A stretch of DNA of 57,605 nucleotides from Billgrantia desiderata (GCA_011742915.1 JAAQTN010000034.1:1-57605); one strand, 5' to 3'. Shown: positions 1 to 9,107, counted from the first letter of the stretch. A program made the numbers and translations. The notes: generated from the sequence alone by a model not told the origin.

Positions 1-76
1 TGGACCCTCCAGGTGAGCTCACGGAGGGGTCAGTTTTCCGTGTCGCCTGGGGGTCAGTTTTACGTGTCGCCTGACA
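1..76. mobile_element. Right end of an IS21-type insertion sequence (partial)
   Basis: Two adjacent 24-bp copies (26-49 and 50-73, one mismatch) begin GGGGTCAGTTTT and end GTCGCCTG. The block finishes with ..TGACA at 76. IS21-family elements carry multiple terminal repeats of this kind and end in CA, so this reads as the outer end of an element whose body, including istA/istB, lies to the left of the window. The boundary at 76 is inferred from the repeat and the CA terminus. A target-site duplication cannot be checked here. Confidence 0.6.
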
Positions 77-177
77 GCCGTAGCGAGAACGATGCCGGGG
101 CCTTGCCGACCCCACTGGAGGCCTCGGAGAAAATCGTGGGGCGGCTACTGGCGCGTTGGCGAATGGAAGGCGCCTGA
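77..177 (+). pseudogene. 3' remnant of a gene cut by the insertion element
   Basis: Directly after the IS end, a frame stays open to a TGA at 175-177 and encodes about 33 residues ending LLARWRMEGA. The same frame happens to remain open through the IS end to base 1, so a fused product is possible, but there is no start codon in the window. Codon use looks like that of the host chromosome. I cannot recognise the family. The simplest reading is that the IS separated this tail from the rest of its gene. Confidence 0.4.
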
Positions 178-194
178 ATGGCGCCACTCTACCC

Positions 195-773
195 TTACTC
201 CACTTCTAGAACGTCGACCTGGTCGGTAGTCCGCCGAGGCTCACTGCCGATCAGATATCGCCGCGAATAGCTGGCCACCTGCCCCAGCCCATGCCGGGCG
301 CTTCTGACCAGCTCTCCTTCCAGGTGTTCGCCTTGCTCGCCGATTCGCTCGCGTACGGCAGGCGGCTGAACGCTGGCTTCCACCAGATTGACGGTAATGA
401 GGTAGCCGCCATCCGGCAGACCGCTACCGGGGCCGAAGGGCCCTGTGGCAAAACCACCGCCTTCGACCATGGTACGCGATTGCCAGCGTACGCCACTCAA
501 TTCGCGCTCCACTATTATCAGCAGTCGCGTCTCGTCAGGCAGATTGGTCTCTCCTTCGACCATCAAACGTCTATCGCTACGCAGGGTGGCCGAAGCGTGT
601 ATTTCGACAGCAAGCGGCTCCACCTCGACCGGCTCCTCCACCGGCTCGGTAACGTCAGTCGGCTGTTCGAGCTCGGCCTCCTCCTCCGCCGGCGCGCCAT
701 TGCCGTCGCCGCCACAACCCGCCAGCCACACCGCAGCCATCAGGCCTATACAGGATCGACGCCATGCCTTCAT
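195..773 (-). CDS. Hypothetical lipoprotein
   Basis: The 192-residue product starts with a short basic stretch and a hydrophobic segment ending in a lipobox (LAGC), so it should be cleaved and lipid-anchored. An acidic, proline-rich linker of about 35 residues follows (many E and P), then a domain of about 130 residues rich in beta-type sequence that I cannot assign. The start at MKAWRRS is chosen over a codon 21 bases upstream because GGAGA lies 7 bases before it and the signal peptide then has normal length. It stands alone on the minus strand next to an IS-interrupted locus, so it may belong to an accessory segment. Confidence 0.7.
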   Translation of the reverse strand: MKAWRRSCIGLMAAVWLAGCGGDGNGAPAEEEAELEQPTDVTEPVEEPVEVEPLAVEIHASATLRSDRRLMVEGETNLPDETRLLIIVERELSGVRWQSRTMVEGGGFATGPFGPGSGLPDGGYLITVNLVEASVQPPAVRERIGEQGEHLEGELVRSARHGLGQVASYSRRYLIGSEPRRTTDQVDVLEVE

Positions 774-1015
774 GCCTTTCTCCAGACCGAACATTGCCTT
801 ACTAGACTAACACTCCGGCAGCCGGCAAGTCCTGTCCAGCACGGCTACCCCCTCGAGCAGGCGTGACCGCTGTCCGCCCTCCATGCTGAGACAGCGCATG
901 GCGGCATCGGCTCACTCGGATGCAGGCAATACTTCTCCCGTTTCGGTAAGTAACCATTCGTCGTGTCAGGACTCGGAAAGACAGACAGCAGACAAACCAG
1001 TCGGCGCAGCAGCAC

Positions 1016-1615
1016 TTACTGCAGCGCACCATAAAGTATCGGCTTGCCTGAAACCCCATAGGAACTGCAGCGCGAAGCATGCTCACCCAGCCGTAGCAAA
1101 CGCTCTACAATCTCGACGCACTCCTCCGCGCTCAAGAAAGGCCCAATGACATGCTCTTTTTCTCGAGAGTGAAACTTGAACTCATGTAGCTCCGGGTAAA
1201 AACCGCTTCCCCCGTTGAGCCGATCGGCATAGGTATCGACCATGCTCGCGGCATCGGCAAAAACCTCACACAAGGCTTCATAACGCAGCAAAGACGAAGG
1301 ACGCAGCGAGCGGCTTTCTTCCATGCCGAAGTGCTCCGCCAGCAGGCAGTAAAACCGTTGCGTGTCGAGAATGCTCAAGGAGCGCGAAAAGATGTCTTCA
1401 TCGACTCGCAAAAGATCCGCAACTTGCACGGAATAGGAGTTCTTGATTTTTTCATATTTGGTTATTTCGGGCTCCTGGCCGATGGCGCTACTCACACTCA
1501 TTCCATGCGGCCAGAACAACATCCATGACATGAATGTCATAAACGATACGATTGCAACAACAGGGCCCTTTTCTTCAAAAAATTTCGATCCCGCCTTCCC
1601 AGTTAGCCTGACCAT
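1016..1615 (-). CDS. Hypothetical protein with one N-terminal membrane segment
   Basis: The 199-residue protein has a basic N-terminus followed by one hydrophobic segment (about residues 18-35), then a soluble domain that is largely helical and contains three cysteines. AGGAGAAG precedes the ATG at a good distance. Its base composition is more A+T-rich than the core genes downstream, which fits horizontal acquisition together with the IS end nearby. I recognise no family. A single-pass inner-membrane protein with a periplasmic domain is the most likely topology, judged from the positive N-terminus. Confidence 0.6.
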   Translation of the reverse strand: MVRLTGKAGSKFFEEKGPVVAIVSFMTFMSWMLFWPHGMSVSSAIGQEPEITKYEKIKNSYSVQVADLLRVDEDIFSRSLSILDTQRFYCLLAEHFGMEESRSLRPSSLLRYEALCEVFADAASMVDTYADRLNGGSGFYPELHEFKFHSREKEHVIGPFLSAEECVEIVERLLRLGEHASRCSSYGVSGKPILYGALQ

Positions 1616-2512
1616 TTTTCTTCTCCTGCGCTCGCGAATCCCAAGTGATATTTGGCCTATTTCCTGATAGCACCTCTTGTATGTCAGACAACCTCAACCT
1701 CCGCGAGCCGCACGTCTCGAGCGTTAAGGATGTCCACTTCTTACCTGATTGAAACTGCCATCCAGCCCAAGAAAGCCGGTGCACGGCCAATCGGCGTTCG
1801 TCTTGCTTGGCCACGCTGGGTGGCGGCTGTCTAACGTGCCATCGTTGACTGGCAAAGAAATTAACGCACGTTAAGCCTCTGCAGAATAATTTTCATCTCG
1901 TTTCGCATTGGATGAAAGTGTACTCAAAACGTTACAGTTATCGCTCATCCTCGCATCGGATCAGCACAGAAGATCGGCAGACCGCTTCGCTGAAGGCAGC
2001 CTATGGCCAAAGAAAACCCGGCGCTGGGCCGGGCTTCAAACGTTGGTTCCTTTCCAGCTCACCATTACCTCCTGTCATGCACCCCTTGTGTCATCTGGCT
2101 CTCTCCTGTCCGACACCCCTCATTCCGAATTCCTGCGAGATGCCATCAGCCTATGAGCAGGCTGTCGGCGGGAACCAATGGGCACATTCATGACAAGGAG
2201 CAGAGCGAAAAATCCACCTCAATGACTCCAGTCACCTGCAATAGCTGTCGCAGGGCCAAAATAATGAAGAGCGCAGGGCCAAAAAATGAAGAAGCAAGCC
2301 ACAAAGAACGAGCCCCCAGTACTGCCGATACTGGGAGCCAACATGCAGCTTTCTTCGATAAATTCAGAACTCCTTGGCCTACTTGACGTCCTGTCTCGCC
2401 TGGCCATCCCTGTTCCTTTCTGTTCGGGCTTCCTGCCTCATTACCGTTAACGATAGCCAAGCTTCCGCCATGATCAAGAAGACTTAAGAAACGGAACGTT
2501 TCCTTGTGCATC
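1616..2512. other. Stretch of about 900 bases without a convincing gene
   Basis: Several short open frames occur on both strands, but they overlap one another, lack ribosome-binding sites and give low-complexity or membrane-unlike products. The composition is more A+T-rich than the rest of the window. I see no tRNA, no clear mobile-element ends and no repeats in it. It may be decayed accessory DNA linked to the insertion element at base 1. Confidence 0.5.
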
Positions 2513-2643
2513 AAAAAGCCCGGCCGTGAGGCCGGGCTGTGTTTCCGCATCCCTTCGACTATCCCGAGCTTCCTGCCCGAGCCTCCATGGTAGGTGAGCC
2601 TTCCCTGTCTCGGTCTTCCTTGCACGGGCTTTCCCTGCCCGAT
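2513..2643 (-). ncRNA. Rsm/Csr-type regulatory RNA (RsmY/RsmZ/CsrB-like)
   Basis: Read on the minus strand, this ~130-base segment carries eight GGA motifs in about 95 bases (complementary TCC at 2544, 2550, 2562, 2571, 2584, 2602, 2617 and 2632). At least five sit in a CANGGA or CAGGA context, the core recognised by CsrA/RsmA. The first GGA lies in the loop of a perfect hairpin (CGGGC stem, 2625-2641). The RNA ends in a strong terminator (9-bp GC stem at 2517-2538, then five T on the minus strand). A GacA-type box lies about 60 bases upstream. By family knowledge such RNAs sequester CsrA/RsmA. The 5' end is estimated, because no clear -10 is visible. Length, motif density, terminator and upstream box all agree. 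Confidence 0.75.
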
Positions 2644-2699
2644 GCAGTTACTTTGACAGCCTGCCGCCCAGCCCAGCATTAACCTGGGATAAACGAACG

Positions 2700-2717
2700 T
2701 GTAAGAGATTGCCGACA
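2700..2717 (-). promoter_or_regulatory. GacA/UvrY-type upstream activating box of the Rsm RNA
   Basis: On the plus strand the site reads TGTAAG-N6-CCGACA. The established GacA consensus is TGTAAG-N6-CTTACA, so one half is perfect and the other has two mismatches. Its centre lies about 65-70 bases upstream of the estimated RNA start, a spacing like that of rsmY in Pseudomonas. This supports control of the RNA by a GacS/GacA-type two-component system, which is not encoded in the window. Confidence 0.65.
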
Positions 2718-2965
2718 CGCAATGCCTCGGCAGCGACGAATAGCCTCACTACGCCCGATCGAGCGGTTTGCCATGCTTTCATGCAGGGCGGTACAATTTT
2801 ACCCATCCGCTGGCGGCTGACGCGGCGGCTACGTATGCTCCCCCTTGCAAGCGCTTGATTCTGCATGTCAAAGGCAGGGAGCGATGCCATCCCCACCGGC
2901 CTTGGCAGCGCACCCGACACCTCACCGCCGCAGGTCCGGTCCCAGCTCATCAGCGTGGCTCGAAC

Positions 2966-3340
2966 ATGGCTCTCTTCCTGCTCATCTTTGCCGTTTGCTT
3001 GTTCATCATCGGCGGCATGGTGCTGGTGCTTCTCTTTTCCCGTACGCCCCGCTACCGCACCGAGCCGGAACATCTGCTGGAGTTGTTCGACAAGGCGCTC
3101 GCCAACCAGGTCGGGGAGACCGAGTGGAACGTAGTGATCAACTATCCGATCCGCCACGACGACTATCTCGACGGCGTAAGACGGCGCGCCCAGCATTTGA
3201 TGCAGGAGCACGGTCGCCCCTGGCAAGTGGCCCAGGGCAAGCCCCTGCTCGACAAGACGGGCCACGCAGAGCTGACGGCACTACGCAACCACCTTGCCGC
3301 CCATCAGCGGCTGCGTGAAAGGCAACGCAACGAATCGTAG
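2966..3340 (+). CDS. Small single-pass membrane protein, hypothetical
   Basis: The 124-residue product begins with a strong hydrophobic segment (about residues 2-24), followed by a charged cytosolic-type domain with tryptophans and many arginines. The frame is open further upstream, but the upstream part has the character of non-coding sequence and the ATG at 2966 places the membrane segment at the very N-terminus. I cannot name the family. It ends 59 bases before the start of the AraC-type regulator, on the same strand, but nothing links their functions. Confidence 0.7.
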   Translation: MALFLLIFAVCLFIIGGMVLVLLFSRTPRYRTEPEHLLELFDKALANQVGETEWNVVINYPIRHDDYLDGVRRRAQHLMQEHGRPWQVAQGKPLLDKTGHAELTALRNHLAAHQRLRERQRNES

Positions 3341-3399
3341 CGTTGACACAACATCGATATGGTAAGCTCTGTCACGACAGCCACATGCGGGAGGCCCTC

Positions 3400-4215
3400 A
3401 TGTCCAGCGTCATACGCCAGATTCCGCTCGATACCGCCACTCAGCACCATTCACATGACTTTCATCAGATCGTGATTGGCCTGCAAGGCAGGGCGGAGTT
3501 CGAAATCGAAGGCCTGGGTGGCGCCATCTCTGCCCTTTCCGGCTGCATCGTTCCCGCCAATCACGTTCACTACTATGTCGGCCAGGGCAAGAACCGCCAG
3601 CTCATCCTCGACCTTCCGGCAGATGCCCCTTCGCTCACTGGCTATCATCATGAGCTCTCGTGCCTGTTCGACGCGCCGCGCTTCTTCGCCCTGGACAAGC
3701 CGCTGCAGCACTATCTCGACTTCCTGCTGCTCGAGCAGAGCAGTAGCCAGGACAGCTTGAGTGCGGCACAGAGCGACCGCCTGGCCGCGACCTTTCTCGG
3801 TTGCCTGCACGCCAGACTCGGCGGAGAAACGCCGCCACCGGCAAAGCGTCGCCTGAACCTTGCCAAGCTCGACCGTTTCATTGACCGGCATCTGGCGGCA
3901 CCGATCTCCGTGGCCGACCTTGCCGGACAAGCCTGCCTCAGCGAAGCCCACTTCAGCAGCTGCTTTCGTGAGCAAACCGGCCTGTCGCCGTGGCAATACG
4001 TGCGCCGACGGCGCCTGGAAGCCGCCCGCCGGCTACTCGAGGAGAGTCGTATGCCACTGTCACAGATCGCGGTGAGTACCGGCTTTGCCCACCAGAGTGC
4101 GCTGTCGCATGCGTTTCGTAGTGCTTTCGGCTGCCCGCCGAGCCAGCTCCGGCGCGCCGTTCTGGAGCGCCCTTCTCCCCTCGACGCCACAGACCGACTA
4201 CAACATACGACTTAA
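3400..4215 (+). CDS. AraC/XylS-family transcriptional regulator, probably of proline catabolism
   Basis: The 271-residue protein has an N-terminal cupin-like sensor region with clustered histidines (about residues 15-100) and a C-terminal double helix-turn-helix typical of AraC (about 165-260; LSEAHFSSCF, then QSALSHAFRSAFG). The start at 3400 is preceded by GGGAGG; two upstream in-frame ATGs have poorer sites. It lies directly upstream of putA and putP in the same orientation. In Pseudomonas an AraC-type regulator (PruR) activates put genes in response to proline; the same role is inferred here from position and from the lack of a DNA-binding domain in this PutA. A TTGACA occurs at 3343-3348, but no good -10 is at the right distance. 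Confidence 0.85.
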   Translation: MSSVIRQIPLDTATQHHSHDFHQIVIGLQGRAEFEIEGLGGAISALSGCIVPANHVHYYVGQGKNRQLILDLPADAPSLTGYHHELSCLFDAPRFFALDKPLQHYLDFLLLEQSSSQDSLSAAQSDRLAATFLGCLHARLGGETPPPAKRRLNLAKLDRFIDRHLAAPISVADLAGQACLSEAHFSSCFREQTGLSPWQYVRRRRLEAARRLLEESRMPLSQIAVSTGFAHQSALSHAFRSAFGCPPSQLRRAVLERPSPLDATDRLQHTT

Positions 4216-4226
4216 GTCTAAACTTC

Positions 4227-4243
4227 AATGCCGCTGCGGCATT
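4227..4243. promoter_or_regulatory. Perfect 17-bp palindrome between the AraC gene and putA
   Basis: AATGCCGCTGCGGCATT is two exact 8-base arms around one base, 12 bases after the regulator stop codon and about 150 bases before the putA start. It lacks a following T-run, so it is not a typical terminator, although weak termination cannot be excluded. It could be an operator for put regulation. Confidence 0.35.
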
Positions 4244-4394
4244 CTGCCGCGAAATTCGTAAATCCTTCCCGGGTTTTGGCAAGCAGCCCCGCTCAACCGG
4301 CCCTACAGTCAAGGAAGACACACCCATGTTCGGGCAGAGCGCCACGCACATGGCGTTTTGCCGTTCTGGAACGGGCGACACCCGGGGGACTCCT

Positions 4395-7300
4395 ATGCTC
4401 AATGCTGAAACCATGCTCGCTGCTGTTACCTGGCAGCAGGATCTCGACAGCCTGTTCTCGCGTATCAGCGAACATTATGTGGTGGACGAAGAAACCTTCG
4501 TCAAGGAGCTGGTCAACGTGCTCAGCGCCAATCCCGAGGATTTCCGGCGCATTGCCGACAAGACCGCCGAGCTCGTTCGCGAAGTCCGCGATATGGACAC
4601 CGCCGTCGATACGATCGATCAGCTGCTTCAGCAATACAGCCTCGATACCCATGAAGGGCTGATGCTGATGTGCCTGGCCGAAGCCATGCTGCGCATTCCC
4701 GACACGGCCACGGCCGACGCGCTGATCGAAGACAAGCTCGGCCCTGCCGACTGGAAAGCCCATGTCGGGCAGAGCGACTCCTGGCTGGTCAATGCCTCCA
4801 CCTGGGGGCTGCTGATGACCGGACACGTGGTCACCCTCGACAAGCCTCGCGACGGCAAGCCTTCGGGCTTCATCAACCGTCTCGTCAATCGCATGGGCGA
4901 GCCGGTGATCCGCCGCGCCATGTACGAGGCGATGAAGATCATGGGCAAGCAGTTCGTGCTCGGTCGCGACATCGACGAGGCCCTGAAGCGCTCCCGTCCG
5001 CTGTTCGACAAGGGCTACACCTACTCCTACGACATGCTGGGCGAAGCGGCGCGCACGCGGGCCGACGCCAAGCGCTACTTCGACGACTATGCCAAGGCCA
5101 TTCGGCAGGTAGGCTTGACCAGCACCAAGCTCACCGAGCGCACCCCGGCACCTTCCGTGTCGATCAAGCTCTCGGCACTGCACCCGCGCTACGAGTTCGG
5201 TCGTCGCGAGCAGATCCTGCACGAGCTGGTAGGCAGCGTACGCGAGCTGGTGACCATGGCCCGCGAGCGTGACGTGGCGTTGACCATCGACGCCGAGGAA
5301 GTGGATCGCCTGGAACTGTCGCTGGAAGTGTTCCGCGCCGTCTACGAGAGCGAAGCCTGCAAGGGGTGGGGTCACTTCGGTTTGGTGGTGCAGGCCTACT
5401 CCAAACGCGCCCTGCCGGTGCTGCACTATCTCAACCGCCTGGCCGACCGCCAGGGTGACGAGATTCCGGTACGTCTGGTCAAGGGCGCCTACTGGGACAG
5501 CGAGATCAAGGAGTCGCAGCAGCTCGGCGTCGAGGGCTATCCGGTCTATACCCGCAAGGCCTGCACCGACGTGGCCTACCTGGTCTGCGCGCGGTTCCTG
5601 CTCTCCGACCAGACCCGCGGTCGCATCTTCCCCCAGTTCGCGACGCATAACGCCCACACCATAAGCACCATCCTCGAGATGGCCGACGAAGCGACCCGGC
5701 CGTTCGAGTTCCAGCGTCTGCACGGCATGGGCGAGGCGCTCTACGATGCCGCCCTCAAGCGCGCCCCCAAGGGCACCTACTGCCGCATCTACGCGCCGGT
5801 AGGGGCACACAAGGATCTGCTGCCCTATCTGGTGCGCCGACTGCTGGAGAACGGTGCCAACTCCTCGTTCGTGCATCAGTTGGTCGACCCCAAGGTGCCG
5901 GTGGAAACCCTGTGCGTGCATCCGGTGGAGACGCTCGGCCAGTACCGCACCTTCTCCAACCCACGAATTCCACTGCCGAAGGACATCTACGGCGAAAGAC
6001 GACGCAACTCAAGGGGAGTCAACCTCAACGTGCGCAGCCATTACGAACCGCTGATGAAGGCCATGTCGGGCTTCATGGAGCGCAGCTATGAGGTCGGGCC
6101 GCTGCTGGCCTTCGACGTGGAACGCATCGCGGGCAACGTGCATGAGGTCTTCAGCCCCTACGACCGCCGTCAGCGGGTCGGCAGCGTGCAATGGACTACC
6201 CGCGACCAGGCCGCTCGCGCGGTGGATGCCGCCTGGGCCGCGTTCCCGCGCTGGGAAGCCACGCCGGTCGCCGAGCGTGCCGCTATCATTCGCCGCCTGG
6301 GCGACCTGATGGAGGAGAACCTGGCCGAGTTGATGACGCTGTGCTCCCGCGAGGGCGGCAAGCTGCTCACCGACGGCGTCGATGAAATTCGTGAAGCGGT
6401 GGATTTCTGCCGCTACTACGCCATGCGCGCCGAGGAGCAGTTCGGCGAGCCGCTCGAGCTGCCCGGTCCCACCGGCGAATCGAACCGCCTGATGCTGAGT
6501 GGCAAGGGCGTGTTCGCCGCCATCAGCCCGTGGAATTTCCCGGTCGCGATCTTCTGCGGTCAGGTGGTGGCCGCTGCCGTGGCCGGCAATAGCGTGCTGG
6601 CCAAGCCCGCCGAGCAGACCTCCATCGTGGCTCACCGTGTCATCGAGCTGCTCCACGAGGCCGGCATGCCTCGCGACGTGGTGCAGCTGCTACCGGGCGA
6701 CGGCCCCACCGTGGGCAGCGTACTCACCTCCGACCCGCGCATCACCGGGGTGGCCTTCACCGGTGGCACCGACACCGCGCAGATCATCAACCGCGCGCTG
6801 GCCGCTCGCGAGAACGCCCCGCTGCCGGCGCTGGTCGCCGAGACCGGCGGCATGAATGCGCTGATCGTCGACTCCACCGCCCTGCCGGAGCAGGTCGTGG
6901 CCGACGTGATCCAGTCGGCATACCAGAGCGCCGGCCAGCGCTGCAGTGCACTGCGCGTGCTCTACCTGCAGGAAGACGTGGCCGACCGAGTCATCGAGAT
7001 CCTGCGCGGCGCCATGGACGAGCTGCACGTCGGCGATCCCCGCGACCTGGGCACCGACGTGGGCCCGGTGATCGACGAGGATGCACGCAAGAATCTGCTG
7101 GCGCATATCGAGAAGCTCAAGGGCGAGGGACGCCTGCTGGCCGAAACCCGCCTGGATCCGGCACATACCGCCCATGGCACCTTCGTACCGCCGGTGGCGT
7201 TCAGCATCGACGCCATCGATGCCCTCGAGCGGGAACAGTTCGGCCCGGTGCTGCATGTGGTGCGCTACAAGGCCAGCGAGATCGAGCAGGTGCTCGATTC

Positions 7301-7586
7301 GATCAATGCCAGAGGATATGGGTTGACCTTCGGCGTTCACAGCCGCAATGAATCCTTTGCACAGCTCGTTGCGCAGAAAATTCGCGTTGGCAATGTGTAC
7401 ATAAACCGGAATATCATCGGCGCCGTCGTGGGTGTGCAGCCATTCGGCGGACAGGGGCTCTCCGGCACCGGCCCCAAGGCAGGCGGACCGCACTACCTGC
7501 TGCGTTTCGCCACGGAAAAGACCGTGACCGTCAATACCGCCGCGCTGGGCGGTAACGCGTCACTGCTTGCGCTGGGAGACGAGTAA
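4395..7586 (+). CDS. putA: Bifunctional proline dehydrogenase / delta-1-pyrroline-5-carboxylate dehydrogenase
   Basis: PutA oxidises proline to glutamate in two steps, using FAD and then NAD. The 1063-residue protein has the PRODH arm and barrel (about residues 20-480, with LVKGAYWDSEIK and FATHNAHT) and an aldehyde dehydrogenase domain (about 540-1040) with catalytic Glu816 (AETGG) and Cys850 (GQRCSA). It is much shorter than the ~1300-residue trifunctional PutA of enterics and pseudomonads: the N-terminal ribbon-helix-helix repressor domain and the C-terminal extension are absent. It therefore should not repress its own operon, which fits the adjacent AraC gene. The start at 4395 (GGGGGA upstream) is chosen; an in-frame ATG at 4326 with AAGGAAG is an alternative. 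putP follows 42 bases downstream. Confidence 0.97.
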   Translation: MLNAETMLAAVTWQQDLDSLFSRISEHYVVDEETFVKELVNVLSANPEDFRRIADKTAELVREVRDMDTAVDTIDQLLQQYSLDTHEGLMLMCLAEAMLRIPDTATADALIEDKLGPADWKAHVGQSDSWLVNASTWGLLMTGHVVTLDKPRDGKPSGFINRLVNRMGEPVIRRAMYEAMKIMGKQFVLGRDIDEALKRSRPLFDKGYTYSYDMLGEAARTRADAKRYFDDYAKAIRQVGLTSTKLTERTPAPSVSIKLSALHPRYEFGRREQILHELVGSVRELVTMARERDVALTIDAEEVDRLELSLEVFRAVYESEACKGWGHFGLVVQAYSKRALPVLHYLNRLADRQGDEIPVRLVKGAYWDSEIKESQQLGVEGYPVYTRKACTDVAYLVCARFLLSDQTRGRIFPQFATHNAHTISTILEMADEATRPFEFQRLHGMGEALYDAALKRAPKGTYCRIYAPVGAHKDLLPYLVRRLLENGANSSFVHQLVDPKVPVETLCVHPVETLGQYRTFSNPRIPLPKDIYGERRRNSRGVNLNVRSHYEPLMKAMSGFMERSYEVGPLLAFDVERIAGNVHEVFSPYDRRQRVGSVQWTTRDQAARAVDAAWAAFPRWEATPVAERAAIIRRLGDLMEENLAELMTLCSREGGKLLTDGVDEIREAVDFCRYYAMRAEEQFGEPLELPGPTGESNRLMLSGKGVFAAISPWNFPVAIFCGQVVAAAVAGNSVLAKPAEQTSIVAHRVIELLHEAGMPRDVVQLLPGDGPTVGSVLTSDPRITGVAFTGGTDTAQIINRALAARENAPLPALVAETGGMNALIVDSTALPEQVVADVIQSAYQSAGQRCSALRVLYLQEDVADRVIEILRGAMDELHVGDPRDLGTDVGPVIDEDARKNLLAHIEKLKGEGRLLAETRLDPAHTAHGTFVPPVAFSIDAIDALEREQFGPVLHVVRYKASEIEQVLDSINARGYGLTFGVHSRNESFAQLVAQKIRVGNVYINRNIIGAVVGVQPFGGQGLSGTGPKAGGPHYLLRFATEKTVTVNTAALGGNASLLALGDE

Positions 7587-7628
7587 CCGCACTCGTCATT
7601 GACCACAACAACATTGAAGGAACCCCTT

Positions 7629-9107
7629 ATGGTTCAGAACAACATGGCTATCGGCTTCACCTTCGTGGTGTATCTCTTGTTGATGCTCGGTATCGGTATC
7701 GTTGCCTACAAGCGCACGACCAACCTTTCCGACTACATCCTGGGTGGGCGCTCGCTGGGGCCCTGGACCTCGGCGATCTCCGCCGGTGCCTCCGACATGT
7801 CGGGCTGGCTGCTGCTCGGCCTGCCCGGCGCGGCCTACGTCAGCGGCATCTCCGCCAGTTGGATCGCCGTGGGCCTGCTGATCGGTACCTGGCTCAACTG
7901 GCTGATCGTGGCGCGCCGCCTGCGCCTCTACAGCTTCAAGGTCAGCGATGCATTGACGCTGCCCGAATACTTCGCCAATCGCTTCCGCGACAAGTCGCAG
8001 CTGCTGCGGGTGATCTCGGCGATCTTCATTCTGCTGTTCTTCCTCTTCTACACCAGCTCCGGCCTGGTCGCCGGCGGACGGCTGTTCGAGACGGTGTTCG
8101 GCTACGACTACACGCTGGCCGTCACCATCGGCACCATCGCGGTGATCTCCTACACCTTCTTCGGCGGCTTCCTGGCGGTCTCCTGGACCGACCTGATCCA
8201 GGGTCTGATGATGGCGGCAGCTCTGGCCATCGTGCCGATCATCGCCTTCGGCGACCTGGGCGGTACCGCCGGCGCCGCCGCGGCACTCGCCGACGAGAGC
8301 GCCTATATGCTGGCCTGGTTCCGCGACGCCTCCACCGGCGAGGCGCTGACCTTCATCGGCATCGTCAGCTCGCTGGCCTGGGGCCTGGGCTATTTCGGCC
8401 AGCCGCACATCCTGGCGCGCTTTGCCGCCATTCGCAGCGACCGCGACATCCCCGCCGCGCGCCGCATCGCCGTGACCTGGACCGCCATCGCCCTGATCAG
8501 CTCGGTGGCCGTGGGCCTGCTGGGTGTCGGCTTCGTGCAGCGTGATCTGGCCGACGGCGAGACCGTGTTCATGGTGATGGTCAATCTGATCTTCCACCCG
8601 GTGATCGCCGGCATCCTGCTCGCCGCCATCCTGGCCGCGATCATGTCCACCGCCGACTCGCAGCTGCTGGTCTCCTCCTCGGCGCTGACCGACGACTTCT
8701 ACAAGGCGATCTTCCGCAAGGATGCCAGCCAGGCCGAGCTGGTGTGGGTGGGACGCTTCGCCGTCATCGCCATCGCCATCGTCGCCTACCTGCTGGCGCT
8801 CAACCCCGATGCCACCGTGCTCGACCTGGTCGCCTACGCCTGGGCCGGCTTCGGTGCCGCCTTCGGCCCGGCGCTGATCATGTCGCTCTACTGGCGCCGC
8901 ATGAACAAGTGGGGTGCTCTGGCCGGCATCGTGACAGGCGGCGTGACCGTGGTGGTCTGGGCCGAGCTGTCCGGCGGCATCTTCGACCTCTACGAGATCG
9001 TGCCGGGTGTCATCCTGGCCTACATCGCCATCGTGGTGGCGAGCCTGGCCACGGAAGAGCCCGACCTGCGTGTCACCGCCGACTTCGACACCTTCGACGA
9101 AGCATGA
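7629..9107 (+). CDS. putP: Sodium/proline symporter
   Basis: PutP brings proline into the cell together with Na+. The 492-residue protein has about 13 hydrophobic segments and family sequences such as LSDYILGGRSLG and SAGASDMSGWLLLGLPG near the N-terminus, which belong to the substrate and sodium sites of the SSS family. AAGGA lies 8 bases before the ATG, so this start is used rather than the one 30 bases upstream. It is the second gene of the putA-putP unit and is closed by a strong hairpin at 9134. In a halophile it serves both catabolism and osmoprotectant uptake (inference). Confidence 0.96.
   Translation: MVQNNMAIGFTFVVYLLLMLGIGIVAYKRTTNLSDYILGGRSLGPWTSAISAGASDMSGWLLLGLPGAAYVSGISASWIAVGLLIGTWLNWLIVARRLRLYSFKVSDALTLPEYFANRFRDKSQLLRVISAIFILLFFLFYTSSGLVAGGRLFETVFGYDYTLAVTIGTIAVISYTFFGGFLAVSWTDLIQGLMMAAALAIVPIIAFGDLGGTAGAAAALADESAYMLAWFRDASTGEALTFIGIVSSLAWGLGYFGQPHILARFAAIRSDRDIPAARRIAVTWTAIALISSVAVGLLGVGFVQRDLADGETVFMVMVNLIFHPVIAGILLAAILAAIMSTADSQLLVSSSALTDDFYKAIFRKDASQAELVWVGRFAVIAIAIVAYLLALNPDATVLDLVAYAWAGFGAAFGPALIMSLYWRRMNKWGALAGIVTGGVTVVVWAELSGGIFDLYEIVPGVILAYIAIVVASLATEEPDLRVTADFDTFDEA

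Noticed and set aside
1908..2386. Three overlapping plus-strand open frames in the gene-free stretch
   Set aside because: They overlap in different registers, lack ribosome-binding sites and show no family resemblance.
2188..2718. 176-codon open frame on the minus strand across the RNA region
   Set aside because: It covers the GacA box, the Rsm-type RNA and its terminator hairpin, lacks a ribosome-binding site and encodes nothing family-like.
3343..3368. TTGACA followed by TAAGCT as a promoter for the AraC gene
   Set aside because: The spacing is only 14 bases and the -10 is poor; it may be chance.
4293..5921. 542-codon minus-strand open frame opposite putA
   Set aside because: It is the antisense shadow of a clear PutA gene in high-G+C DNA; its product is rich in H, R, G and A without motifs.
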